Source: an uncultured Fibrobacter sp.
Lineage (GTDB): Bacteria; Fibrobacterota; Fibrobacteria; Fibrobacterales; Fibrobacteraceae
Assembly: GCA_946186895.1 (NCBI GenBank)
Contig: CAMHOW010000026.1
Location: 1-33,081 of the forward strand
Length of the DNA: 33,081 bases
Direction: 5' to 3'
Positions 18,301 through 25,407 of the stretch are shown here, piece after piece (position 1 is the first letter of the stretch; each line of letters starts with the position of its first letter). The notes under the pieces were generated by a model that was given only the letters and a program-made list of their open reading frames with translations, did no database searches and had not been told where the DNA came from. Position numbers and translations under genes: made by a program.

Positions 18301-18978
18301 ATGGATAACTTTATAATCAAGATGGACATTCGCGGTTTTGTCCGTTTTAGCGGTGAAATCGTCAAGGAATTGAAACTGGACAAGACTCCCTATGCAGATT
18401 TGGAGGTGGACAAGGCCGGCAAGCGTATTGCCGTCACTCCCTCCAAGACCCTCAAGCCTACGTCCTATCGTTTTATGCCTAACGGAAGCGGATACCTGCT
18501 GTATTTCAAGGGCGCCCTGAATGCCGTCGGATTCCCGATTGTGACCGGGGCCTACAACGTGACCAAGGAAGGTTCCCGCATCGTGTTTACCGGAAAGGCT
18601 CCCGCCAAGAAGAAAGGAGCCTGGGAACCTATCGCCTGCCGTAACTCAGCTGGCCTCCCCATGCTTTCCATTGATTCCCGTGGAACCATCATTTTTGACA
18701 AGCGCACCTGCACCGCCATGGAAACAACCAAGAACGACACCATGATTGCGGAATACGACGCCAACAAGAAAGTCTTTAAGCTATCTTTCAGCAAGAAAGG
18801 CTTCATCAACGTCCGCACCATTGCAAGCCACGCCAACGCTTCTTTCATGGGCACACTTTCCTCTCACGGGATTGCGCTTCCATCCAAGAGCTTCCGCACG
18901 GACTGCAAGGTGAACGGCAAAACACTCACCTTCAGTGTTGCCCCGCTTATTGCGGCGCAAAAGGCTAAGAAAGGCTAA
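18301..18978 (+). CDS. Unknown protein with an internal two-fold repeat
   Basis: The 225-aa protein is not recognised. It has no signal peptide or membrane segment and is lysine-rich. It looks like two copies of one domain of about 95-105 residues: the first from IKMDIRGFVRF (about 6-16) through ADLEVDKAGKRIAVTPSK to SRIVFTGKAP, the second from PMLSIDSRGTIIF (about 120-132) through IAEYDANKKVFKLSFSKK to KTLTFSVAP. Each copy begins with a strand around DxRGxxxF and has a hydrophilic beta-hairpin with a D-x2-xK turn. An AGAGG lies 12 nt before the ATG. It ends 3 nt before the next gene, so the two form an operon. Confidence 0.75.
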   Translation: MDNFIIKMDIRGFVRFSGEIVKELKLDKTPYADLEVDKAGKRIAVTPSKTLKPTSYRFMPNGSGYLLYFKGALNAVGFPIVTGAYNVTKEGSRIVFTGKAPAKKKGAWEPIACRNSAGLPMLSIDSRGTIIFDKRTCTAMETTKNDTMIAEYDANKKVFKLSFSKKGFINVRTIASHANASFMGTLSSHGIALPSKSFRTDCKVNGKTLTFSVAPLIAAQKAKKG

Positions 18979-18981
18979 AAA

Positions 18982-19422
18982 ATGATCGACGTACTCAAGG
19001 CGTTCTACACAATCCACTACAACTTCGCTGCAGTGAGCGTTTTGCTCCTTGCGTTGAACATCTTTCTTCTGACCAAGAAGAACTATAAGTGGACAATCGT
19101 CTTCGTTGCCGTGTTGATTGCATTTAACGTGTTCATTTACAAGCGGACCGAAGGCAAGGCGTGGACCATCTATATTGATCCTCCCGAAGGCGCCGGCAAC
19201 GAATTCTACAAGCCTCAGCCCAAAGAATTGACCTTCTCCGTCCACAAGGACTGGGTCATCGTGGATGAAAAGGGCGAGAAGCACCATTGGTGCTGGGTTG
19301 ACGACTACTGGGATAAGTTCGCCAATACGGACCTTGTTGCCGCCATCTGGGGCGAGAACTCCAGCAAGAAGCTGATGAAGTCCACGGAATCACGTGCGAA
19401 CGAAGCGAGCAACCAGAACTAG
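18982..19422 (+). CDS. Two-span membrane protein of unknown function
   Basis: The 146-aa protein has two hydrophobic helices near residues 17-30 (AVSVLLLALNIFLL) and 38-52 (TIVFVAVLIAFNVFIY), joined by a short KKNYKW turn. A soluble C-terminal part of about 90 residues follows, with EFYKPQPKELTF, HKDWVIVDEKGEKHHWCWVDDYWDKF and a charged tail. No family is recognised. It starts 3 nt after the preceding gene, whose last codons (AAAGGCTAAA) may serve as the RBS. Its stop codon shares CTAG with the convergent lpxH gene. Confidence 0.75.
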   Translation: MIDVLKAFYTIHYNFAAVSVLLLALNIFLLTKKNYKWTIVFVAVLIAFNVFIYKRTEGKAWTIYIDPPEGAGNEFYKPQPKELTFSVHKDWVIVDEKGEKHHWCWVDDYWDKFANTDLVAAIWGENSSKKLMKSTESRANEASNQN

Positions 19423-20150
19423 CCTGATTTACTGAAATCTTCTACGGAAAGCTCACCTGCCTCTAGCTTGAGGTAGGTGAGTTTTTTTATCCACTCGCCA
19501 GGAGAAGCCACTAGGCCCGACTTAACCGGCCAGACGCCAGGAATATGATGGTGACCGTGAATACAAACCTGGCAATTGTTTTTTTCTATAACTCGTTCGG
19601 CCCAGGCCAGGTATTCTTCCAACTTGATAACCTTGTCTTCGCCAGCCTTGCGGCTGCTACGCCCCACAAAACGGGCGAGAGCCATGCCCCAGTCCGGGTG
19701 GATCTGCCGGAACAACCAGCGGTTCAGGGGAAGGTTCAGTATCTTGCGGTACAGGCGGTAGCTCCAGTCAGAACGGGCCACCCCATCGCCATGAGTAAAG
19801 AAAAAGGTCTTGCCCTGAAGTTCAAGCGTTAGACTAGAACAGACCTGAATACCCAGATTATCCGGGAAAAAGTCGCCATACGCAAAGTCGTGGTTGCCCC
19901 GCAACAGATGAACTTGAACTCCCGAACGAACCAACTCGGACAAGGCGAAGAACAAAGGGAAATGCTCCTTGTTCACATAATAGCGGTATTCGTACCAGAA
20001 CTCAAACAGGTCTCCCAAGATGACCACATGGCTAGCCTCACCTTTCCAGGACTCCAGAAGGTCAATCAATAGTTTTTCCCTATGGGGTACAGCTCCGGGA
20101 GGATTAACTCCCAAATGCGTATCTCCAAGAAAGTATGCGGGCTTTTCCAT
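19419..20150 (-). CDS. lpxH: UDP-2,3-diacylglucosamine diphosphatase (LpxH-type)
   Basis: LpxH hydrolyses UDP-2,3-diacylglucosamine to lipid X in lipid A synthesis at the cytosolic face of the inner membrane. The 243-aa protein shows the full calcineurin-like metallophosphoesterase series: GDTHLG (about 9-14), GDLFEFW (about 46-52), RGNHD (about 84-88), HGDG (about 123-126) and the late GHHH (about 204-207), with FGD/FWYEYR features typical of LpxH. The ATG at 20150 is chosen because TAAATT (complement of 20158-20163) lies 7 nt upstream and the motif then begins where the family begins; an ATG at 20171 would lie in the promoter. It is divergent from a lipoprotein gene and convergent with the unknown membrane protein. 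Confidence 0.9.
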   Translation of the reverse strand: MEKPAYFLGDTHLGVNPPGAVPHREKLLIDLLESWKGEASHVVILGDLFEFWYEYRYYVNKEHFPLFFALSELVRSGVQVHLLRGNHDFAYGDFFPDNLGIQVCSSLTLELQGKTFFFTHGDGVARSDWSYRLYRKILNLPLNRWLFRQIHPDWGMALARFVGRSSRKAGEDKVIKLEEYLAWAERVIEKNNCQVCIHGHHHIPGVWPVKSGLVASPGEWIKKLTYLKLEAGELSVEDFSKSG

Positions 20151-20194
20151 AGAATGAAATTTAGAATTCAAATTTCAGATTCTAAATTAAGGCT
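20151..20194. promoter_or_regulatory. Mirror-image bidirectional leaderless promoter (lpxH / lipoprotein)
   Basis: Rightward: TTTAGA (20160-20165), 17 bp, TAAATT (20183-20188), 6 nt, ATG. Leftward: TTTAGA (complement of 20181-20186), 17 bp, TAAATT (complement of 20158-20163), 7 nt, ATG. Each -35 hexamer overlaps the -10 of the other gene. No RBS is present in either direction. Confidence 0.6.
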
Positions 20195-20770
20195 ATGCAG
20201 TTTTGGTCACACATTCGGGTACTCCTACTTTGGAATTTGGCAATTCTTGCCAGTGCCTGCTCCGTGAATTTGGTCCAAGGCGATAACGCCATTAAAGAGA
20301 AGTCTTCGTCAGAACAAAAGTCTCTGTTCAACAAGATTTCCCTGACCCTCGGAAACGACACCCTCTGGCTTGCGCAGGAACTGCTAGATGCATACAATCA
20401 AGCTGTTCCCCAAGAAGTATACCCTAGTGACAGGTGCACGGGATTCGCCAATATCCAAGCCCAGGTAACACAGAATGCCGCAACAAGTCCTTGGAGTATT
20501 CCCTTGTTCGTAATCCCCTTCTGGCCCGTGATGCCCATAGACGAAACCTGGACCTACACGCTGCAGGCACAGATCCTCTGCGACGGCGTTGTCGCCAAGC
20601 AGGCGGAATACAAGGAAGAAGAAACCATCAAGGCCGAGTTTTACGGAAAACTCCGCAGCGACCTTTTGAACAACGCTTCTAGAGACATGCACCGAAAACT
20701 GGTCCAGAGGTTCGCCTTCGAGCTAAATTACAACTACAATGCCGATATGGGAGTCCGGAGCGATTACTAA
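20195..20770 (+). CDS. Lipoprotein of unknown function
   Basis: The 191-aa protein has a lipoprotein signal peptide (VLLLWNLAILASAC, lipobox ASAC with Cys near 22). The mature part contains LFNKISLTLGNDTLWLAQELLDAYNQ, a hydrophobic aromatic stretch SPWSIPLFVIPFWPVMPIDETWTYTLQAQILCDG (about residues 98-131), and a charged amphipathic tail. A cysteine pair (CTGF, ILCDG) may form a disulfide. The family is not recognised. The stop TAA (20768-20770) forms the first three bases of the -10 box of rsmI. It may act in the envelope, given its neighbours lpxH and lnt, but that is inference. Confidence 0.75.
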   Translation: MQFWSHIRVLLLWNLAILASACSVNLVQGDNAIKEKSSSEQKSLFNKISLTLGNDTLWLAQELLDAYNQAVPQEVYPSDRCTGFANIQAQVTQNAATSPWSIPLFVIPFWPVMPIDETWTYTLQAQILCDGVVAKQAEYKEEETIKAEFYGKLRSDLLNNASRDMHRKLVQRFAFELNYNYNADMGVRSDY

Positions 20771-20773
20771 ATT
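20768..20773 (+). promoter_or_regulatory. -10 box of rsmI (leaderless), overlapping a stop codon
   Basis: TAAATT followed by TAGTCC (6 nt) and ATG. Its TAA is the stop of the preceding lipoprotein gene. No good -35 is seen at the expected place (20745-20750). Confidence 0.45.
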
Positions 20774-20779
20774 TAGTCC

Positions 20780-21466
20780 ATGGCACATACCCTGTACATC
20801 GTGGCGACCCCCATCGGGAACATGGAAGACATCACCTACCGTGCGGTCCGTATACTGAAAGAAGTTCCCCTGGTGCTTGCCGAAGACACTCGCCACACCC
20901 GGATCCTCTTTGACAACTTCGGGATTTCTACCCCCATGGAAGCCTACCACGACTTCAACAAAGAGGCCGTCACCCCGAAATACGTGAGCTACCTGAAAGA
21001 ACAGGGGGATATAGCCCTGGTCAGCGACGCTGGCACCCCAGGCATTGCAGACCCGGCCTTCAACCTGGTGCGGGAATGCGTGCGAGAGGGTATCGACGTA
21101 CGCTCCGTTCCGGGCCCCTGTGCCATGGTCACCGCCCTGGTGAGCAGTGGCATGCCCACGGACCACTTTGCCTTCCAGTACTTTTCACCCAAGAAAAGCG
21201 CCCAGCGCCTGCACCTTCTAGAAAAGCTTAAAGACGAAGAGGCCACCCAGATTTTTTACGCCAGCCCCCATAACGTGGACAAGTTCGTAGACGAAATCCG
21301 CACCGTGTTCGGGGATATCAAGATTGCGCTGATGCGTGAACTGACCAAGAAGTTCGAGGAACACCTGATCGGTACCCCTACCGAAATCCTGGAGCGTTTC
21401 AAGAGCCGCCCGCCTAAAGGGGAGTTCGTACTGATCTTCAATCCAAAGGACAAGAGCGGGCTGTGA
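20780..21466 (+). CDS. rsmI: 16S rRNA (cytidine-1402-2'-O)-methyltransferase
   Basis: RsmI methylates the ribose of C1402 in the ribosomal P site using S-adenosylmethionine. The 228-aa protein has the SAM-dependent tetrapyrrole-methylase-like fold: LYIVATPIGNMEDITYRA (residues 4-21), AEDTRHTRILF (about 34-44), VSDAGTPGIADP (about 79-90), the VPGPCAMVTAL segment (about 111-121) and RELTKKFEE (about 181-189). It lacks the extra C-terminal region of about 55 residues of E. coli RsmI, which is common in shorter homologues. Its stop overlaps the GTG start of lnt (GTGA), so the two are translationally coupled. Confidence 0.95.
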   Translation: MAHTLYIVATPIGNMEDITYRAVRILKEVPLVLAEDTRHTRILFDNFGISTPMEAYHDFNKEAVTPKYVSYLKEQGDIALVSDAGTPGIADPAFNLVRECVREGIDVRSVPGPCAMVTALVSSGMPTDHFAFQYFSPKKSAQRLHLLEKLKDEEATQIFYASPHNVDKFVDEIRTVFGDIKIALMRELTKKFEEHLIGTPTEILERFKSRPPKGEFVLIFNPKDKSGL

Positions 21467-23382
21467 GAGAAGTGATCAAAGCTCTGCCGAGGGCGTACTG
21501 GATTTTCCTTGGGCTGCTGTTCGTAGCAGAGCTCTGCATCTACCTTGTTATTCCCGACAAGCCCGGGCTTTACACCTGGAAGCCACAGTTCATGCCCTTC
21601 ATTGTAGCCCTGCCCTTCCTCTTTGTGAAGGAGGCCCGTAAACCCTTCAACCGATTCGTCTATAGCTATGCCTCTTTGGCTTTTCTTTTTTTGGCACTGG
21701 ACTACCTGGTGTCGGGCCATGCAGGCCTGATCCAGATTTCTGTAACGTTTATCCCCCTGGGACTCTACCTGCTGTTCCGTTTTGGCCTGTGGAATTTCAA
21801 GAGACTCCGTGAAAAAGATTCCAGAACGGCGCTGTTGCTTGCGACTATCGCCTGGGGCGCCATGGCCCTGGCGTTTCCGCCGATGCCTCTTGGGCCTGCC
21901 GCATTGCTTTTACTTGTGCCATGGTTCCTGGTCATGAACCGCTACAGCCGAAGTACGGCCATCTTTGCCACCTTCTGGTCGGGCATGGTCTACAACGGCA
22001 TCAACTACTACTGGATTTTCAACGTCATGAACGTGGAGACCGCCCCGTCGGCCATCATCTTCTTGGGCGTGGTTCTCTTGGTAGCCTTTTTCAGTGCCTA
22101 CAGTGTCGTAGCGGCATTCGTCTATACCCTCATCAAGGATATCAGAATCAAGGGCATCCGGATTTTCTGGATACTCTACCCCGTTTTTTACGCCAGCCTC
22201 GAAATGACCCGCACCCGCGGGGACTTTGCCTTCCCCTGGAGTCATCTGGGGTATGTTTTCGGCAACTACCTGGAACTATTGCAAGCTCTTTCCATTATCG
22301 GCATCTTTGGGTACACGACCCTGATTATCGCAAGCAACATGCTGGTTGCAAACGCCTTGGACAAGTCCGGACTAAAAAACAAATGGCCTTTCGCCCTTCC
22401 CGTTCTAATCCTTATGGCCCTGCTCGTTCATGGAAAAATCACCTTGTCCGCCCCCGAAGCCGCACCCTTCTACGGAAGCGATGGAGAGCATACGCCGCAA
22501 ATTGCCATGGTACAGCCCTGCATTCGACAGGGGGAAAAATGGAGCAAGGAACGCTACGAGCGCATTATCGACAAGACTCTCGGCATGGTCAAGGACAGTG
22601 TCAAGGACGGAACCGACCTGATTATTCTGGCTGAGACCGCCATACCGGACCACATCCGCAGGCAGCCAGCTACCATAACACAACTGCACAGGGTCGCAAG
22701 CCGTATGAACGCAAGCATTCTGGTAGGTGCCCTTGATTTCAAGCGGAACAGGGAGAGCGACGCCGTACGCCGTTACGAGATCTACAACGCCTCGTTCCTG
22801 TTTAAACCAAATGACGGGCATTTCCCAGAGCGCTACATCAAGAAACACCTGGTACCATTCAGCGAAAGGATTCCCTTTGACGACATTTTCCCCATCTTGA
22901 ACTACGTGGACCTGGGCGAGGGAGACTTTGTTCCCGGAAAGGAGACCCCCGTGTACGGACCCTTCCTGTGGACGCCCTTCATCTGCTACGATGCCATCTT
23001 TGGAGACCTGGTGCGGGAAGCCATTCGTGCAGGGTCGAGGTTCATGGTGAACATCACCAATGACGGATGGTTCGGGCGAAGCACCGCTCCCTACCAGCAT
23101 CTGAACCTGGTCCGCTATCGTGCTATCGAAAATGGATTTCCGGCAGCAAGGCTTGCCAACAGCGGCGTTTCCGTATTCATCGACCAGTATGGTCACATGG
23201 ACCTGAACACGCCTATCTTTGAAGACGCCGTCATCCAGCGCAAGATGCAGCTGAAAACCAGGGACACCCTGTACCAGCATATCGGCGATAAACTTGAAAC
23301 CATGCTGCTCTATTTCTTCGGAATCTATCTAGTCGCGGCAATCGTGTGTCGCATACAACGTCGCAAGTGGCTAAAGCAGTAG
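21463..23382 (+). CDS. lnt: Apolipoprotein N-acyltransferase
   Basis: Lnt adds the third acyl chain to the N-terminal cysteine of lipoproteins in the inner membrane. The 639-aa protein has about eight membrane helices in its N-terminal 330 residues and then a nitrilase-like domain with the catalytic triad: Glu391 in LAETAIP, Lys460 or 461 in YIKKHLVPFSE and Cys508 in FICYDAIF. The spacing is close to that of E. coli Lnt (267/335/387). It is longer at the N-terminus than E. coli Lnt (512 aa). The GTG start at 21463 overlaps the rsmI stop. The several lipoproteins in this window are its expected substrates. The 3' end overlaps the convergent hydrolase-like gene by 12 bp. Confidence 0.95.
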   Translation: MREVIKALPRAYWIFLGLLFVAELCIYLVIPDKPGLYTWKPQFMPFIVALPFLFVKEARKPFNRFVYSYASLAFLFLALDYLVSGHAGLIQISVTFIPLGLYLLFRFGLWNFKRLREKDSRTALLLATIAWGAMALAFPPMPLGPAALLLLVPWFLVMNRYSRSTAIFATFWSGMVYNGINYYWIFNVMNVETAPSAIIFLGVVLLVAFFSAYSVVAAFVYTLIKDIRIKGIRIFWILYPVFYASLEMTRTRGDFAFPWSHLGYVFGNYLELLQALSIIGIFGYTTLIIASNMLVANALDKSGLKNKWPFALPVLILMALLVHGKITLSAPEAAPFYGSDGEHTPQIAMVQPCIRQGEKWSKERYERIIDKTLGMVKDSVKDGTDLIILAETAIPDHIRRQPATITQLHRVASRMNASILVGALDFKRNRESDAVRRYEIYNASFLFKPNDGHFPERYIKKHLVPFSERIPFDDIFPILNYVDLGEGDFVPGKETPVYGPFLWTPFICYDAIFGDLVREAIRAGSRFMVNITNDGWFGRSTAPYQHLNLVRYRAIENGFPAARLANSGVSVFIDQYGHMDLNTPIFEDAVIQRKMQLKTRDTLYQHIGDKLETMLLYFFGIYLVAAIVCRIQRRKWLKQ

Positions 23383-24018
23383 TTGCGGCGGCCAGTGTCC
23401 GGCCTTGGGCCTTTCCTTGAAGACCGCCCCCGGCATTAGATCCTTGAGTTTTAAGGTCTGGGTTGGTGGAACAGCCCGGTCCATGCGCCCGTATATTACC
23501 TCGATACCATTACAATCCCCAAGGGGTTCGGTAAGCTTGTGGTCCGCCAGGTAGGTAATACCCTTGGCCAGGTTCTCGGCACTAATCTTCTTTGCACAGT
23601 CCATCCAGTCGTCTTGCCATTCGCCGAACTCGTCCTCAAACTGCTCCGCGAAGGAATTCAGGCCCGGTTCCGTAGTCGTCTGCATCTGCCGAGCCATAAA
23701 GTGGAGGTTGGTTGCCGTCCAGTCGCTGTCTTCGTCACAAAAATCAGCATAGGGAGAAAGCAGAATCCATCTCTGCCCTGTCGGCTTTTTCTTGTAGTTC
23801 ATCAGCAGAAGAAAGGCCCCCATTCCCCAGCCGACAACCACATCGGCCTTGGAAAGGCCAGAAACCTTGTACAGGTCATCCAGGTTTTCCGCCATAGTCC
23901 CGTAGGGAACAAACGTATGGCTGGCAGAAGACTCCACTTCTGTCAGGTCGTCTTGCCACAGGGACAAGTCCGAAGCCCAGTCAGGCAGCCATAGCCACTT
24001 TTCATTTGACTTTGCCAT
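23371..24018 (-). CDS. BioG/BioH-like alpha/beta-hydrolase lacking the nucleophile serine
   Basis: The 215-aa protein has the short alpha/beta-hydrolase layout of pimeloyl-ACP methyl esterases (BioG/BioH type): KWLWLPDWASDLSLWQDDL at the N-terminus (compare the LLPGWASDxxxW block), the elbow VVVGWGMGAFLLL, ILLSPYADF after it, then VIYGRMDRAVPP (Asp near 186) and KAGHWPPQ (His near 208). The elbow should read GWSMG; here residue 65 is Gly (GGA at 23826-23824). Asp and His are kept. The ATG at 24018 has GAGG about 7 nt upstream; an earlier in-frame ATG at 24066 has no support. I see no biotin genes next to it. Loss of the nucleophile suggests a non-hydrolytic role. Confidence 0.75.
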   Translation of the reverse strand: MAKSNEKWLWLPDWASDLSLWQDDLTEVESSASHTFVPYGTMAENLDDLYKVSGLSKADVVVGWGMGAFLLLMNYKKKPTGQRWILLSPYADFCDEDSDWTATNLHFMARQMQTTTEPGLNSFAEQFEDEFGEWQDDWMDCAKKISAENLAKGITYLADHKLTEPLGDCNGIEVIYGRMDRAVPPTQTLKLKDLMPGAVFKERPKAGHWPPQLLL

Positions 24019-24102
24019 ACGATTCCTCTTACAGAAAGATATATAGTGAAATCGAGAAAAGAACACTTTTTGAAGATTTTTTTTACTTTATGATATTGTT
24101 AT

Positions 24103-24717
24103 ATGCTTTTTCGCAGCTTTTCTTGCCATTTTTTGATATTTATCACTTTTTTCCTATGGGGAAACGCCCTTTCTGCCCCACTGACGTTCCATGACGAAAA
24201 CAGAGTCCTAAGCGCGACTCAAGGCCATTATCTGGAAATTTTAGCCCAGGAACTGCAACAAAAGACCGGATTTACCCTTACCATCGTTTTATTGAACGAC
24301 GGCCATAACAAGCGGGAATTCTTACCCGGTGACAACGATCTGCTTCTGTATACCGCCTTCAAGCAACAGCAGCACTTTGTAAAACTGGGCAAAAACCTGG
24401 AATCCGAACTTTCCAGAACCGAAATCGAGAAGCTCCAGCAGAAATTTTTGTTTCCAGAATACAAGTCCGCGCGCTACGACAAAGGCACCCTGCAACTGGC
24501 CTACCAGCTTACAAAAACCCTTATCGAAAAGAAGGGGGGAAGCCTGAGCACCCTCCCGCCCGAATCCTCTCCGGAGGGTTCACTCAATGTAGCCGGCTGG
24601 GTCTTTGTCGCCACCATCTTCTCCCTGCTGTTTTACGCCCTCTACAGAAGGGGGCGGCACACCCGCATGGGCAAAAACAGCAGACGTTTCCAGAACGGTC
24701 GGTTCGGCTGGAGGTAA
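24103..24717 (+). CDS. Membrane-anchored TPM-domain-like protein
   Basis: The 204-aa protein has a cleavable signal peptide (FLIFITFFLWGNALSA, cleavage near residue 25), a periplasmic domain and one C-terminal membrane helix (VAGWVFVATIFSLLFYALY, about 165-183) followed by a basic tail ending GRFGWR. The periplasmic part (VLSATQGHYLEILAQELQQKTGFTLTIVLLND) follows the start of a TPM (YgcG) domain: the LS...L..L..E....G.Q..VV pattern. Later family motifs are weak, so it may be a divergent or truncated member. TATGAT lies 8 nt before the ATG. It ends 5 nt before the next gene, and a GGAGG overlapping its last codons and the start of its stop serves that gene. Confidence 0.6.
   Translation: MLFRSFSCHFLIFITFFLWGNALSAPLTFHDENRVLSATQGHYLEILAQELQQKTGFTLTIVLLNDGHNKREFLPGDNDLLLYTAFKQQQHFVKLGKNLESELSRTEIEKLQQKFLFPEYKSARYDKGTLQLAYQLTKTLIEKKGGSLSTLPPESSPEGSLNVAGWVFVATIFSLLFYALYRRGRHTRMGKNSRRFQNGRFGWR
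24710..24714 (+). promoter_or_regulatory. Strong RBS of the gene at 24723
   Basis: GGAGG ends just before the TAA stop (24715-24717) and is 8 nt from the ATG. It shows that true Shine-Dalgarno sites are used in operon-internal positions in this genome, in contrast to the first genes of transcripts. Confidence 0.6.
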
Positions 24718-24722
24718 TCATC

Positions 24723-25349
24723 ATGAAGAAATTACTGAACATCCAAGAAATCAAGCAGTCCCCCTGGCCCGGCCGGTTCACCGAAACCTTCGGCGACAAC
24801 CTGGTCTCCGCCTTTTTGTACGGGGACTGCCTAGAAGAAGGCTTCAGCGCCCTAGAAGCCCCCTGGACGGTAGCGTTCATATTGAAAGATGCTTCGGCTA
24901 CAGAAGCCAACAAGCTAAAATCCTGGAGCGAAAAAGCCAAACAAGAAGGTCTGGAGTTCGCCTACGTTTTCTCCAGCGCCGAAATTCTTACGAACCTGGA
25001 AACCTTTCCACTGGAATTTCTGGAAATGTCCCGTCGAAACCAAGTCCTGTGCGGCATCTCCCCTCTGGAAGGATTCTCCCCCAACCGGGAGGCCCTCACC
25101 GCCCAGTGCCTACGGGAATGGAAAGCCTTCCTGTTCCACAGGCGCACCGATGCCAAGCCCAAAGCCGAAGAATACCTGCAGGAACTTTCGCCCCTGCTAA
25201 GCGGCCTCTACTACCTGAAAAACGGAACCTACCCTGAAAGCAGGCTACAGGTGCAAGAAGCCTTCCCGGAACTTAAGTCTGCAGAAAACTTGCTGGAAAC
25301 CTTGGATAACTTGATCACGCAAGAAAGCAGTCAAAATACAACAGCCTGA
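24723..25349 (+). CDS. Unknown cytosolic protein, possibly nucleotidyltransferase-like
   Basis: The 208-aa soluble protein is not firmly recognised. Its opening half (FTETFGDNLVSAFLYGDCLEEGF, then WTVAFILKD, then AYVFSSAEILTNLETFPLEFLEM) has the helix-strand order of a MNT/minimal nucleotidyltransferase fold. However, the usual G-S and D-x-D metal motif is missing (YGDCLEEGF instead of YGS...SDIDL), so catalytic activity is doubtful. The C-terminal half is helical (AQCLREWKAFLFHRRTDAKPKAEEYLQELSPLLSGLYYLK). It is translationally linked to the upstream TPM-like gene by a GGAGG site at 24710-24714. Confidence 0.6.
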   Translation: MKKLLNIQEIKQSPWPGRFTETFGDNLVSAFLYGDCLEEGFSALEAPWTVAFILKDASATEANKLKSWSEKAKQEGLEFAYVFSSAEILTNLETFPLEFLEMSRRNQVLCGISPLEGFSPNREALTAQCLREWKAFLFHRRTDAKPKAEEYLQELSPLLSGLYYLKNGTYPESRLQVQEAFPELKSAENLLETLDNLITQESSQNTTA

Positions 25350-25386
25350 GATTGCTTCCCCTGAAACAAGTTCAGGGTCGCAATGA
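25350..25386. repeat. REP-like hairpin repeat
   Basis: ATTGC ... GCAAT outer arms enclose CCCTGAA-acaag-TTCAGGG. It starts right after the stop codon of the preceding gene. The arms resemble the widespread GATTGC...GCAATGAC intergenic repeats. The next 20 nt lead to the M16 peptidase start. Confidence 0.6.
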
Positions 25387-25407
25387 CATTCTATCTACTA
25401 CATACTC

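Noticed and set aside
22405..23280. 291-codon frame antisense to lnt
   Set aside because: The catalytic triad and helices of Lnt are on the plus strand; the antisense frame has no RBS or family.
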